From Treponema porcinum (GTDB lineage Bacteria; Spirochaetota; Spirochaetia; Treponematales; Treponemataceae), in contig NZ_FUWG01000015.1 in NCBI RefSeq assembly GCF_900167145.1, positions 1 through 64,000 of the forward strand: 64,000 nucleotides of DNA. The letters are read 5' to 3'. The notes under the pieces were generated by a model. That model worked only from the letters and a program-made list of their open reading frames with translations, made no database searches and had not been told where the DNA came from. This document shows, in pieces, positions 1 through 7,757 of the stretch (positions are counted from its first letter, which is position 1; every line of letters starts with the position of its first letter). The translations under genes and the position numbers were made by a program.

Positions 1-262
1 CAGCGATTACTTCATCCTTCTTTTGAAGTTTTGCTTCAAGTTCATCGATTTTCTTCTGCTGGGCTTTTTCTGTAATGTCCGGTCTGGTACGGTTGAATAT
101 CATTGCCGCATTTTCCAAGAATTCTTTCTTCCAGTTCAGGATCATGTTTGGATGAATGTTGTTTTCCTTTGCAACATCGCTGACCGCTTTTCCATCCTGA
201 ATAACAGCCATCACAACTTTCAATTTTTCTTCTGCCGTAAAAGTTCTTCGCGTTCTTCCCAT
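1..262 (-). mobile_element. IS3-family transposase OrfA, N-terminal part (runs off window)
   Basis: The reading frame starts at the ATG at 262 on the minus strand, with AAGGA just upstream, and leaves the window at base 1, so about 87 residues are visible. It begins MGRTRRTFTAEEKLKVVMAV and continues with a helix-turn-helix (DVAKENNIHPNMILNWKKEF), typical of the HTH_Tnp_1 OrfA protein of IS3-type elements that binds the element ends. The last visible part is charged and coiled-coil-like, as expected before OrfB. OrfB should lie left of the window. The element end is probably near 305-320, where the sequence changes to an unrelated gene fragment, but I could not define the inverted repeat. Confidence 0.85.
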
Positions 263-317
263 AAGGTGTCCTTCCTTTGTATTATACACCTTATTAGCTT
301 TGCTGTTTTAGTCCAAG

Positions 318-530
318 TTGCGGTTAGGCATTACAGAAGTAATTGCCGGCGGCTGGTTATTTTACGGTCCTTTGATTTTTAAGAACACAGATACAAACTA
401 TTTCAGGGCATCTCTTGGACGCGGCGGATTTTATATAACGAATATGGGAACTGTAAAATATGGGGATTTTATTCGGGCGTGTACGGAAAATACTTCGAAT
501 TCTATAAGAATGTTTGTATATTTCAAATAG
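318..530 (+). pseudogene. Fragment of an unrecognised gene next to the IS end
   Basis: An open frame of about 70 codons (for example GGWLFYGPLIFKNTDTNYF, then a Gly-rich stretch) runs from the presumed IS3 end to a stop at 530. It has no Shine-Dalgarno or credible start and opens directly against the transposase upstream region, so it looks like the 3' end of a gene interrupted by the insertion. I do not recognise the family. It could also be a chance open frame. Confidence 0.3.
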
Positions 531-550
531 TTTTTCTATAAAAGTAGAAA

Positions 551-590
551 GAAAAAAAACAGGAGTGACTGACTGCCATACACTCCTGTT
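551..590 (-). terminator. Rho-independent terminator of the fumarate reductase/transporter operon
   Basis: A perfect 10-bp inverted repeat (AACAGGAGTG / CACTCCTGTT) with a 13-nt loop. On the minus strand it is followed by a run of eight U. It lies about 30 bp after the stop of the 619-1818 transporter. Confidence 0.85.
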
Positions 591-618
591 CATATTACTT
601 ATAAAATAAATCTACAGG

Positions 619-1818
619 TTATAAAATCATTACGATAATTTTTGCTGCAAGTACGATTGAAACAAGCGCAAAAGGATATGTTGCCGCATACGCAGAAGAA
701 ACTTCATCAGTTCCTGCCGTTGCAATGAGCGTACCAAGCGCCGGTGTTGAAGTCATACCGCCGGTGATTGAGCCAAGGTTGTTCAGAATGCTGAGTTTGA
801 AAATATATCTGGCAATGATATAACCTACAATCATAGGAACAAGCGTCATCATTGCACCATAGATAAAGTAGGAGACTTTGAAATTTGCAACGAAATTAAC
901 GCCACCCGGAACTCCTGCACCGATAAGGAACAGAACAAGACCAAGTTCCCTCATAAAGTTAAGGGTTTCTTTCTTTATTCGGCAGTCAATTTTTCCTATG
1001 CGGGCAAAATGACCGATAATTAAACCGCCGATAAGCGTACCGCCGGAATTACCAAGACTGAAGTTAATTCCCGGAATTTTTATTGAGCCGATAAGGCAGC
1101 CGAATGCAACGGCAAGGAAAAACGCAAAAAATCCGAACGGGTCAAGCGGAACAAGCGTTTTTTTAGGTTCAGGAATGGAAATCTGATTTGCTGCGTGGAA
1201 ATTTGCAACTTCTTCCTTCATATTTACTTTAAGAAGTTTTGGCGTAAGCTGAACAAAAAGAACTACACCCAAAACACCGAACGTATATGCAATTCCGTAG
1301 CCGGCAACAACTGCATCCTGATTTTTTGCAACTTCTTTTGCAGCAGAAAGTCCTGGAGTAGAAGTGAGGCCTCCTGTTAAAAGTCCTACTGCCATATCGG
1401 CAGAAAGGTTTTCATCAAGCATAACGCAGATAATCGCCGTAACAGCACCGATTGCAATGATGATAAATCCAAGAAGAATATAGGCGAGTGTTTTTCTATT
1501 GAAAGAGCGGAAGAATTTAGGACCTGCAATAAGACCAACTGCAGTAACAAAAAGAGCCGTTCCGATGTTTGATACAATAGAAAAATTACCTTTGATTTTA
1601 TCGCTGAAAAGAGTGATTGTGTCTTCTCCGATAGAGAAAGACGGAACGTAGTTGATTATAATTCCCCATATAAGGGCTACAAGCAGAACACCTGCTGTAC
1701 CAAGTTCAATTCCCTTTATCTTTATTCCACCCACCAGGTAGCCGATTGCTCCGATGGCAAATACAATAAAAATAAATGACAGGGCAGAAGAACATACCCC
1801 GGCTAAATAAGCAGTCAT
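619..1818 (-). CDS. AspT/AAEx-family dicarboxylate transporter, candidate succinate exporter
   Basis: A 399-residue polytopic membrane protein of the aspartate-alanine exchanger family. The sequence shows two homologous halves, each with the family Gly-x-Thr-Ser-Thr-Pro signature (GGLTSTPG near residue 150 and GGMTSTPALG near residue 360), about ten hydrophobic segments and a short hydrophilic middle. It lacks the central TrkA-C/RCK domains of the long AspT/YidE forms. Members are known as aspartate:alanine exchangers and as the succinate exporter SucE of corynebacteria. It follows the fumarate reductase subunits as the last gene before a strong terminator, so export of succinate (or succinate/fumarate exchange) is the favoured inference. 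Aspartate:alanine exchange cannot be excluded. The start is supported by AGGAC upstream. Confidence 0.8.
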   Translation of the reverse strand: MTAYLAGVCSSALSFIFIVFAIGAIGYLVGGIKIKGIELGTAGVLLVALIWGIIINYVPSFSIGEDTITLFSDKIKGNFSIVSNIGTALFVTAVGLIAGPKFFRSFNRKTLAYILLGFIIIAIGAVTAIICVMLDENLSADMAVGLLTGGLTSTPGLSAAKEVAKNQDAVVAGYGIAYTFGVLGVVLFVQLTPKLLKVNMKEEVANFHAANQISIPEPKKTLVPLDPFGFFAFFLAVAFGCLIGSIKIPGINFSLGNSGGTLIGGLIIGHFARIGKIDCRIKKETLNFMRELGLVLFLIGAGVPGGVNFVANFKVSYFIYGAMMTLVPMIVGYIIARYIFKLSILNNLGSITGGMTSTPALGTLIATAGTDEVSSAYAATYPFALVSIVLAAKIIVMIL

Positions 1819-1849
1819 TTTTTTGTCCTTTGTAAAATATTGAAAATAC

Positions 1850-1943
1850 GGGCGCTTTTACAAGCGCCCGGAATATACAGCAGGATAAAGCAGAAAAATC
1901 ATTCTGCATTTATTCCTGTTGGGGGCTGGCGTTAATGCGCCAG
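1850..1943 (-). other. Hairpin-rich spacer between the frdA-like gene and the transporter
   Basis: Three inverted repeats fill this spacer: GGGCGCT/AGCGCCC (1850-1869), a longer imperfect stem (about 1876-1922) and CTGGCG/CGCCAG (1926-1943). No U-run follows them on the minus strand, so they look more like mRNA stabilising or processing hairpins, or dispersed palindromes, than terminators. They could set different transcript levels for the enzyme and the exporter. Confidence 0.4.
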
Positions 1944-1944
1944 A

Positions 1945-3588
1945 CTATTTTGTAGCACCTGGAATTGCCTTGTCAAATTCTGGGTTTCCGTGGTGATAAA
2001 CAGGAAGAAGTTTTGGAGAAACAACATCTTCTTTAATTCCTGCTGCATCGCGTTCTTTTTCAAAAGCAGTTACATGGTCAAGATTCATCTTTGAGTTTTC
2101 AGAAAGAGAAATATTCTTGAACATTTTTCCAGCTTCAATTCCAGCTTCGCGACCGAATACTACAACATCAAGAAGGCTGTTACCCATCAAACGGTTAGTT
2201 CCGTGAACACCACCAGATGCTTCACCTGCTACAAGGAGATTTTTTACATTTGTGTGGCAAGTAGCATCAATTTCAACACCACCGTTCTGATAGTGAAGTG
2301 TTGGATAAACAAGAATAGGTTCTTTTCTGATGTCGATTCCGTATTTGATGAACATATTGTACATTGCAGGAATTGATTTTAAAATCGTTCCTTCGCCGTG
2401 AATCATTTCAATCATCGGAGTGTCAAGCCATACAGCATCCTGAACGTCGTTTTTAACGCCGCGTCCTTCACGAACTTCGCGGATAATACCAGAAGCGTTA
2501 ACGTCGCGTGTTTCGAGAGGATGAATGTAAACTTCGCCGTCTTTATTGATAAGTTTTGCACCAAGAGAGCGCACTTTTTCTGTTACAAGCTTACCAAGAA
2601 TCTGAGTCGGGTAAGCAGCTCCAGTCGGGTGATACTGCAAAGAATCCTGATACAAAAGTTTTGCACCGGCACGGTAAGCCATTACAAGACCGTCAGCTGT
2701 TGCACCATAATGGTTAGAAGTAGGGAATCCCTGATAGTGCATTCGTCCTGCCCCGCCAGTTGCAATAATTACGACTTTTGCTTTTGCAATGCGAACTTCG
2801 TTTGTTTCCATATTAACAAGAACAGCACCGCAAGCTTCACCTTTGTCATTTTTGATGATTTCAATTGCAGAAGTAAAATCAACTACAGTGATATCGTCCT
2901 TTCTGTTGAAAGTTTCATCGCGTAAAGTACGCATGATTTCTGCTCCAGAATAGTCTTTGCAGGCATGCATACGTTTGCGGCTAGTTCCGCCACCATGAGT
3001 TGTTACCATAGTTCCGTCAGCTTCCTTGTCAAATTCAACACCAAGGTCATTGAGCCATTTGATTACAGAAGGAGCTTTGTTTACAAGCGTATATACAAGT
3101 TCTGGTTTTCCGTCAAAGTGACCGCCACCATAACAGTCAAGATAGTGCTGGGCTGGTGAATCGTTCGGCTTGTCAGCAGCCTGAATTCCGCCTTCTGCCA
3201 TCATAGTGTTGGCATCTCCTACACGGAGTTTAGTTACCAAAAGAACTTTAGCACCTGCTTCTGAAGCCATAATGCTTGCTGCAGTTCCAGCCCCACCGCC
3301 TCCGATTACAAGAACGTCAGTTTCGTAGTCAACATGATTTAAGTCAATATGTTCAGGTTCAATTCTAGGTTTTGCCTGAAGCATCTGGGCCAGTTCAATA
3401 GGTGCTTTCTGACCTTTATTTGGACCGATTTTAAGTTCAGTAAACTGTTCCTTAATTCTGTCCGGGTGAAATTTTAAAAGCAAGTCGTCTTTTTCTTCTG
3501 CAGTAAGGCGAGCATGTTCAAACTTAAGGTTTTCTTCGCGTTTTTCTGCTACGATTTTTGCAGCATCGTCCAGGTAGTTACCATACAT
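1945..3588 (-). CDS. frdA: Soluble fumarate reductase flavoprotein subunit (Frd/Tfr-like)
   Basis: A 547-residue FAD protein of the succinate dehydrogenase/fumarate reductase/L-aspartate oxidase family. A Rossmann motif (VLVIGGGGAGTAAS) starts near residue 92, after an unusual ~88-residue charged, helical N-terminal extension. Catalytic features are of fumarate-reductase type: QYHPTG, the R-rich TRDVNASGIIREVREGRG segment, the VYPTLHYQNGG histidine motif and HGTNRLMGNSLLD. The position that carries the covalent-FAD histidine in Sdh/Frd (RSHT) reads DANT here (Asn127), so FAD is probably non-covalent, as in L-aspartate oxidase. There is no membrane-anchor gene nearby. It follows the iron-sulfur subunit and the Flx-Hdr genes, so electrons probably arrive from HdrABC rather than quinol. 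The start has AGGAG at good spacing. Confidence 0.88.
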   Translation of the reverse strand: MYGNYLDDAAKIVAEKREENLKFEHARLTAEEKDDLLLKFHPDRIKEQFTELKIGPNKGQKAPIELAQMLQAKPRIEPEHIDLNHVDYETDVLVIGGGGAGTAASIMASEAGAKVLLVTKLRVGDANTMMAEGGIQAADKPNDSPAQHYLDCYGGGHFDGKPELVYTLVNKAPSVIKWLNDLGVEFDKEADGTMVTTHGGGTSRKRMHACKDYSGAEIMRTLRDETFNRKDDITVVDFTSAIEIIKNDKGEACGAVLVNMETNEVRIAKAKVVIIATGGAGRMHYQGFPTSNHYGATADGLVMAYRAGAKLLYQDSLQYHPTGAAYPTQILGKLVTEKVRSLGAKLINKDGEVYIHPLETRDVNASGIIREVREGRGVKNDVQDAVWLDTPMIEMIHGEGTILKSIPAMYNMFIKYGIDIRKEPILVYPTLHYQNGGVEIDATCHTNVKNLLVAGEASGGVHGTNRLMGNSLLDVVVFGREAGIEAGKMFKNISLSENSKMNLDHVTAFEKERDAAGIKEDVVSPKLLPVYHHGNPEFDKAIPGATK

Positions 3589-3610
3589 AAGTTTATTCTC
3601 CTAGATATAA

Positions 3611-3708
3611 GCGCCATGGATGGCGCATCTTGTATTTTTCAATTCACGCTACGAGTTTTGCAACGCAAAACTCGTTAAAGAAAAATGACACAGATGTCAT
3701 TTTTCTTT
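3611..3708 (-). other. Three hairpins between the frdB-like and frdA-like genes
   Basis: GCGCCAT/ATGGCGC (3611-3626), an 11-bp perfect stem with an AAC triloop and GCAACGC core (3651-3675), and a 13-bp perfect stem AAAGAAAAATGAC/GTCATTTTTCTTT (3677-3708) that overlaps the frdB stop codon. The last one is terminator-like on the minus strand and could partly attenuate transcription or protect the upstream mRNA end. Confidence 0.5.
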
Positions 3709-4396
3709 ATTTTTCAATATCTCTGTTATTGTAGAGATTTTTAATCTGAGCCTTGTCGCCAGTACACATTGCGATAAGCTTTTTGATTTCTTCTTCGCAT
3801 TTACCAGAATCAATTTCTGCAACACGGTCAATAAGGTGCTGAGTCTGTGGCTGAATATATTTTCCGTTTATACGGCGTGCAAGTTCAGCTACCTGAGGAT
3901 GACTGATTCCAGCAGGGCAGCGTGAAGAACAGCATCCGCACATTACGCAGTCAAAAGAAAGGTCAGCACATTTAGCAAAGTCGCCTCTCTGAGCATAAGC
4001 AATGTACTGCATAGTGCTCAAACCTTGAGGACAAGCGCGTGTACATGCATTACAGCCGACACAAGCATAAATCTCAGGGTAAAGCTGCATCATAACAGCC
4101 TGTTCAGGTTTTACTTTGTTAATGTCGTAAACCTGTTTTACAAGCGGGAAGAAAGGCAAAGTTGCAATGTACATATCATTTTCAACTTTCTTAGAACAAG
4201 CAAGACAAGTCTGAAGCTGATTCTGTCCTTTAATTCTGTAAATCGTAGCACAAGCGCCACAGAAACCGTTTCTACATCCACAGCCACGTTTCAACTGATA
4301 GCCAGCATACTCCATAGCATTCATAATCGTTAATTCAGCAGGTACATCATATTTTTTTCCAAAAATATAAATCGTAGCCATTTCTTTTTCTGCCAT
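3707..4396 (-). CDS. frdB: Fumarate reductase iron-sulfur subunit (no membrane anchor, ferredoxin-type clusters)
   Basis: A 229-residue protein. The N-terminal plant-type [2Fe-2S] domain has Cys41, Cys46, Cys49 and Cys64. The C-terminal dicluster domain has CVGCNACTRACP (112-123) and CVMCGCCSSRCP (150-161). Both C-terminal sets are full CxxCxxCxxxCP motifs, so two [4Fe-4S] clusters are expected rather than the [3Fe-4S] plus [4Fe-4S] pair of quinol-linked enzymes. There is no CCG domain, unlike archaeal TfrB. It would wire electrons to the flavoprotein encoded downstream, and the dicluster resembles HdrC, fitting a docking role with the Hdr genes upstream. AGGAGA precedes the ATG at 4396. Confidence 0.85.
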   Translation of the reverse strand: MAEKEMATIYIFGKKYDVPAELTIMNAMEYAGYQLKRGCGCRNGFCGACATIYRIKGQNQLQTCLACSKKVENDMYIATLPFFPLVKQVYDINKVKPEQAVMMQLYPEIYACVGCNACTRACPQGLSTMQYIAYAQRGDFAKCADLSFDCVMCGCCSSRCPAGISHPQVAELARRINGKYIQPQTQHLIDRVAEIDSGKCEEEIKKLIAMCTGDKAQIKNLYNNRDIEK

Positions 4397-4418
4397 ATTC
4401 TTCTCCTATAGCTTTAGA

Positions 4419-4434
4419 GCGCCATGGACGGCGC
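4419..4434. repeat. GCGCC...GGCGC intergenic palindrome
   Basis: A short palindrome (GCGCCATGGACGGCGC) in the flxA-frdB spacer. It is nearly the same as the palindrome at 3611-3626 in the next spacer (GCGCCATGGATGGCGC), so the two gaps flanking frdB carry the same element. Confidence 0.5.
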
Positions 4435-4457
4435 GTTATCTGTTTAACTAATGTGAA

Positions 4458-5288
4458 TTAATATTCAGGCGGTAATTCACCAAGCTGGTCAAAGCTGAAT
4501 ACCGGGCCGTCCTTGCAGACAAATTTATCACCGATATTACATCTTCCGCACTTACCGATTCCGCACTTCATGCGCATTTCCATAGTCGTAAAAATCTGGG
4601 TGTCTTTAAACCCGAGTTTTTTAAGCGCATCAAGCGAAAGGTGAATTAAAATCGGCGGTCCGCACATAATGACAGTCATACTCGGATCAGGATTGCACTC
4701 CGTAACGAACGGCGGAACAAATCCTACGTGTCCGTCCCAGCCTTCTTCCTCGCGGTCGATTGTAAGGTTTATTGAACAGTTCGGCTGCTTCATCCATACG
4801 TTCTGCATTTCGTCAAGGCGCACAAGGTCTGCCTTAGAGCGGCTTCCGTAGATAACCTGAATTCTTCCGTAGTTCTCGCGCTTGTCCATCATATAGTTTA
4901 CAACGGAGTGAACAGGAGCAATTCCAATACCGCCGGCAATTACAAGAATGTCCTTGCCTTTGAGTGCGCCTTCTACCGGGAATCCGTTTCCAATCGGTCC
5001 GCGCACGCAGATTTCCTGTCCGACTTCCGCACTGTGCAGGAATTCAGTAACGCATCCGCATTTTTTTATGCTGAATTCCATATATTCTTCCAGCGTAGGG
5101 GAAGAAGTAATGGAAATCATTGATTCGCCCACGCCAGGAACAATGAGCATAGCGCACTGACCCGGAATGTGGTTGAACAGTTTTTTACCGTCCAGACCGA
5201 CTACGCGGAATGTCTTTACGTCAGGAGTTTCCTGGCGAATGTCGATAATTTTACCAACATAAGGAATAAATGATTCGTTCTGTTCCAT
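4458..5288 (-). CDS. flxA: FlxA-like NAD(P)H:acceptor oxidoreductase, FAD/NAD and [2Fe-2S] subunit
   Basis: A 276-residue PyrK/ferredoxin-NADP-reductase-like protein. The N-terminal half is an FAD-binding beta-barrel, followed by the NAD-binding motif ILVIAGGIGIAPVHS (about 114-128). The C-terminus carries a [2Fe-2S] motif CGIGKCGRC...C (Cys242, 247, 250, 258). In Flx-Hdr complexes this subunit takes electrons from NADH and passes them to the iron-sulfur subunits and then HdrA. It overlaps the stop of the preceding gene by one base, so the two are translationally coupled. Similar proteins serve dihydroorotate dehydrogenase or sulfhydrogenase, but the flxD-hdr context decides. Confidence 0.85.
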   Translation of the reverse strand: MEQNESFIPYVGKIIDIRQETPDVKTFRVVGLDGKKLFNHIPGQCAMLIVPGVGESMISITSSPTLEEYMEFSIKKCGCVTEFLHSAEVGQEICVRGPIGNGFPVEGALKGKDILVIAGGIGIAPVHSVVNYMMDKRENYGRIQVIYGSRSKADLVRLDEMQNVWMKQPNCSINLTIDREEEGWDGHVGFVPPFVTECNPDPSMTVIMCGPPILIHLSLDALKKLGFKDTQIFTTMEMRMKCGIGKCGRCNIGDKFVCKDGPVFSFDQLGELPPEY

Positions 5289-6325
5289 TATTTTTCCTCC
5301 GTTGTTTCTTCGTTGAATGCCTTGATTACTTTTACGATGTTCATATTTATAGGGCAGCTTTCAAGACACCGTCCGCAGCCTACGCAGCTGAATGTTCCGT
5401 CGTGCGCCATCGGGTAATACATAAGTTTGTGCATAAAGCGCTGGCGGCTGCGTTCTTTCTGTGTAAGGCGCGGATTTGCCGCTGCCATCTGTGTAAAGTC
5501 AGAATACATACAGGAATCCCAGCAGCGCACCTGTTTGATGCCGTTTCCGGTGTCAAAGTCGCGCACGTCAAAACACATACAAGTAGGGCAGACGTATGTA
5601 CACGTTCCGCAGCCAAGGCAGCTTTCCGAAACTCTGTCCCACACTTTGGAATTGAACAGCTTTAGCATATCCTTGCCGACAAATTTTGAAAGGTCAAGGT
5701 GAGCGAACGGGAGCTTTTCGATTTTTGCGGCAATTTCTTTTTTTGCAGCATCAACGGCTTTTCCGTCGCTTTCAGAAAGAAGTGTTTTTACAGCATCAAG
5801 CAGTTTCTTTCCTTTATCTGTATTTGCATTAAAATGGAACGCTCCGTCTGCGAGCCAGCAGCTGATGTCTCCGGCAGGATTTGCCGCGTCGATTTTATAT
5901 GTCGAACAGAAACAGGTCTGTGCTGGTTCTGCGCAGGCGAGGGTGATTACCGTTCCGTGGTCGCGGCGGTTCTTATAGTAAGAATCAACCGGCGTCATTT
6001 TCAGGTATACATTGTCGATAATCTCAAAGCTCTTTGCATCGCAGGCGCGCACACCGAAAACAACAAAGTCTTCAACTTCCTTACGCGGATCTTCTACTGT
6101 AATCTGCTTGCCGTCCATCTTGTAGCTTACAAGGTGTTCAGTCTTCGGGAAGAAGAAATCCTTTGCAGAGCGGACTGTCTTAAGTGCATTTGAAAGTTTT
6201 GCGCCTTTTTCCCACTTCTGGAAATTTGCCTTTCCTGAAGAATTGTCCACAGGAATATACAGGTTTTCCTTTGAAGCGATAGCCTCAAACAATGCATCTA
6301 TTTTTTCTATTGGAAGAGAAAGCAT
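5288..6325 (-). CDS. flxB: FlxB-like 4Fe-4S dicluster protein (sulfhydrogenase/AsrA type)
   Basis: A 345-residue protein of the Fer4_22/anaerobic sulfite reductase A/sulfhydrogenase beta-subunit family. The N-terminal domain has conserved cysteines (FGVRACDAKSFE near 90, CAEPAQTCFC near 131). The C-terminus holds two [4Fe-4S] motifs, CLGCGTCTYVCP (236-247) and CVGCGRCLESCP (314-325). Family members relay electrons between an NAD(P)H-flavin subunit and a partner. The start overlaps the previous stop by one base and the stop overlaps flxA by one base. The B/C lettering follows mirrored gene order in described flxABCD operons and is tentative. Confidence 0.8.
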   Translation of the reverse strand: MLSLPIEKIDALFEAIASKENLYIPVDNSSGKANFQKWEKGAKLSNALKTVRSAKDFFFPKTEHLVSYKMDGKQITVEDPRKEVEDFVVFGVRACDAKSFEIIDNVYLKMTPVDSYYKNRRDHGTVITLACAEPAQTCFCSTYKIDAANPAGDISCWLADGAFHFNANTDKGKKLLDAVKTLLSESDGKAVDAAKKEIAAKIEKLPFAHLDLSKFVGKDMLKLFNSKVWDRVSESCLGCGTCTYVCPTCMCFDVRDFDTGNGIKQVRCWDSCMYSDFTQMAAANPRLTQKERSRQRFMHKLMYYPMAHDGTFSCVGCGRCLESCPINMNIVKVIKAFNEETTEEK

Positions 6326-7311
6326 TATTTGTCACCTCCTTCTTCTTTTGAGCGGTCATATACAATGTCCGGCTCTGCATCGCCTTCTGTAAAGGTGAGC
6401 ATCGGCGGCTTTGTTTCCAAGTCGCTTCCGGCAATATACGGACCGTAGATTTCGTTTATGTCCTTTGCAAATTTCCTGTTGATAAGGTGCAGTGGAATAT
6501 GCTCCGGGCATACGCGTGAACATTCGCCGCAGTCTGTACAGCGTCCTGCGACATGCCAGGCGCGGATAATATGGTAGAGCGACTCTTCAAAGCTTGTCTG
6601 CGCAACTTTCTGCGACGTGTAAAGCTTGTTGTTGTCGAATACGCATTTTTCGCATGTACAGGCAGGACAGATGTCGCGGCAGGCATTACAGCGGATACAG
6701 CGGCTAAATTCGTTCTGCCAGAATGCATAGCGCTCATCGGCTGTCATTGCTTCAAGTCTGGCAACTTCGTCAAAGCGCTTTGAATCAAGAAGGTCTCCGT
6801 CCTCGCCGATAAGCTCGTCGTAGGTTACGTGTTTCTTGCTCTTGCAGTTTGCGCACCGCTCGGAAAGAGAACCTGTTTCCGGATCTTTCATTCCGTCGCA
6901 AGGAATGCCGACTGCATATACATCGTCGCGTGCAATGCGGTTTTCCTTAAGAAGTTCTGTGAAACTGTATGTGTCGCACGGCTTGAGGAAAACAAGCACC
7001 TTTTCCATCGGAACCGGCGTTTCCGGCGCATTAGGGTCGCGCTGTTTTGCCATCGTATTGTTCATACGTGTCGTGCTTTTCTTTATTTCAATTTCCCTGG
7101 TAAGCTTTACAAGGTACTTAGAAAGGTTTGCACCGCAGTTTTCGTCATAGACAAAATTCCTGTCAAGGTCTTCTGCCGTCGTAAAGACGCTGGGAGTAAC
7201 ATCGTAATCAAAAAGACCTTTTCTCCAGCCTGCAACGCGCTGAACAGTTCCGTTTGAAAGCAGTTCCTTTGCGCGCGCCAAAAGTGTGGAAGCTATTTTG
7301 CTGTCTTGCAT
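6325..7311 (-). CDS. flxC: FlxC-like 4Fe-4S dicluster protein (FdhB/FrhB-like)
   Basis: A 328-residue iron-sulfur protein. The first ~170 residues resemble coenzyme F420-hydrogenase/formate dehydrogenase beta subunits (VLVFLKPCDTYSF, VGIPCDGM, CANCKSKKHV). The C-terminal dicluster domain has CIRCNACRDICP (205-216), extra cysteines CTCEKC, and CTDCGECSRVCP (258-269). Its role is predicted electron relay between FlxA and FlxD/HdrA. The start lies inside the 3' end of flxD (19-bp overlap) and the stop overlaps flxB by one base, so it belongs to one operon. The lettering relative to the 5288-6325 gene is tentative. Confidence 0.78.
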   Translation of the reverse strand: MQDSKIASTLLARAKELLSNGTVQRVAGWRKGLFDYDVTPSVFTTAEDLDRNFVYDENCGANLSKYLVKLTREIEIKKSTTRMNNTMAKQRDPNAPETPVPMEKVLVFLKPCDTYSFTELLKENRIARDDVYAVGIPCDGMKDPETGSLSERCANCKSKKHVTYDELIGEDGDLLDSKRFDEVARLEAMTADERYAFWQNEFSRCIRCNACRDICPACTCEKCVFDNNKLYTSQKVAQTSFEESLYHIIRAWHVAGRCTDCGECSRVCPEHIPLHLINRKFAKDINEIYGPYIAGSDLETKPPMLTFTEGDAEPDIVYDRSKEEGGDK

Positions 7312-7742
7312 CTTACGTCCTCCAGCTTCTTATTTTCACCAAGTTCTGTAACTTTCGCCACAAAATCGTTCATAATTCCGGCGAACCGCACGCCTTCCGC
7401 AGCGGAACACCATTCAACGCGTGTCCTTGCCTTTTCTATGCCGAGATAGTCAAGCATACTGAAAAGCAGCGTCATACGCCGGCGCGCAAAATAGTTGCCG
7501 GTAGAGTAGTGGCAGTCGCCCGGATGGCAGCCGCACAGGATAACGCCGTCAGCACCGCGCTGGAACGCACGCAGGATGAACAGCGGGTTCAGGCGGCAGG
7601 AACACGGAATGCGGATAATCTTTACGTTTGCAGGATATTCAAGACGGTTATTTCCGGCAAGATCTGCACCTGCATAGGAACACCAGTTGCAGCAGAACGC
7701 AACGATTTTAGGTGTCCAGGATTTGTTTTCATTGTTTGCCAT
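7293..7742 (-). CDS. flxD: FlxD/MvhD-type [2Fe-2S] subunit
   Basis: A 149-residue protein of the MvhD family that connects an electron input module to HdrA. Visible family cysteines are FCCNWCSY (Cys17, 18, 21), CSC (47, 49) and CGCHPGDCHY (70-77). The ATG at 7742 is chosen over the TTG at 7748, because GGGGA sits about 8 nt upstream of the ATG, 15 nt after the hdrA stop. It links hdrABC to the flx genes and marks this as an Flx-Hdr rather than a hydrogenase (Mvh-Hdr) complex, since no hydrogenase subunits are present. Confidence 0.88.
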   Translation of the reverse strand: MANNENKSWTPKIVAFCCNWCSYAGADLAGNNRLEYPANVKIIRIPCSCRLNPLFILRAFQRGADGVILCGCHPGDCHYSTGNYFARRRMTLLFSMLDYLGIEKARTRVEWCSAAEGVRFAGIMNDFVAKVTELGENKKLEDVRCKTAK

Positions 7743-7757
7743 AATCAATTCCCCAGA

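Noticed and set aside
2398..2925. Plus-strand open frame of 175 codons inside the fumarate reductase gene
   Set aside because: Antisense shadow of a strongly conserved gene; no ribosome site and low-complexity composition. Similar antisense frames in hdrA, flxB, flxC, rnfC and fumC were rejected for the same reason.
1945..3588. L-aspartate oxidase (NadB), because of the non-histidine flavin motif
   Set aside because: QYHPTG and the C-terminal HYQNGG/HGTNRLMGNSLLD motifs are fumarate reductase-like, and it sits after an iron-sulfur subunit that NadB does not use.
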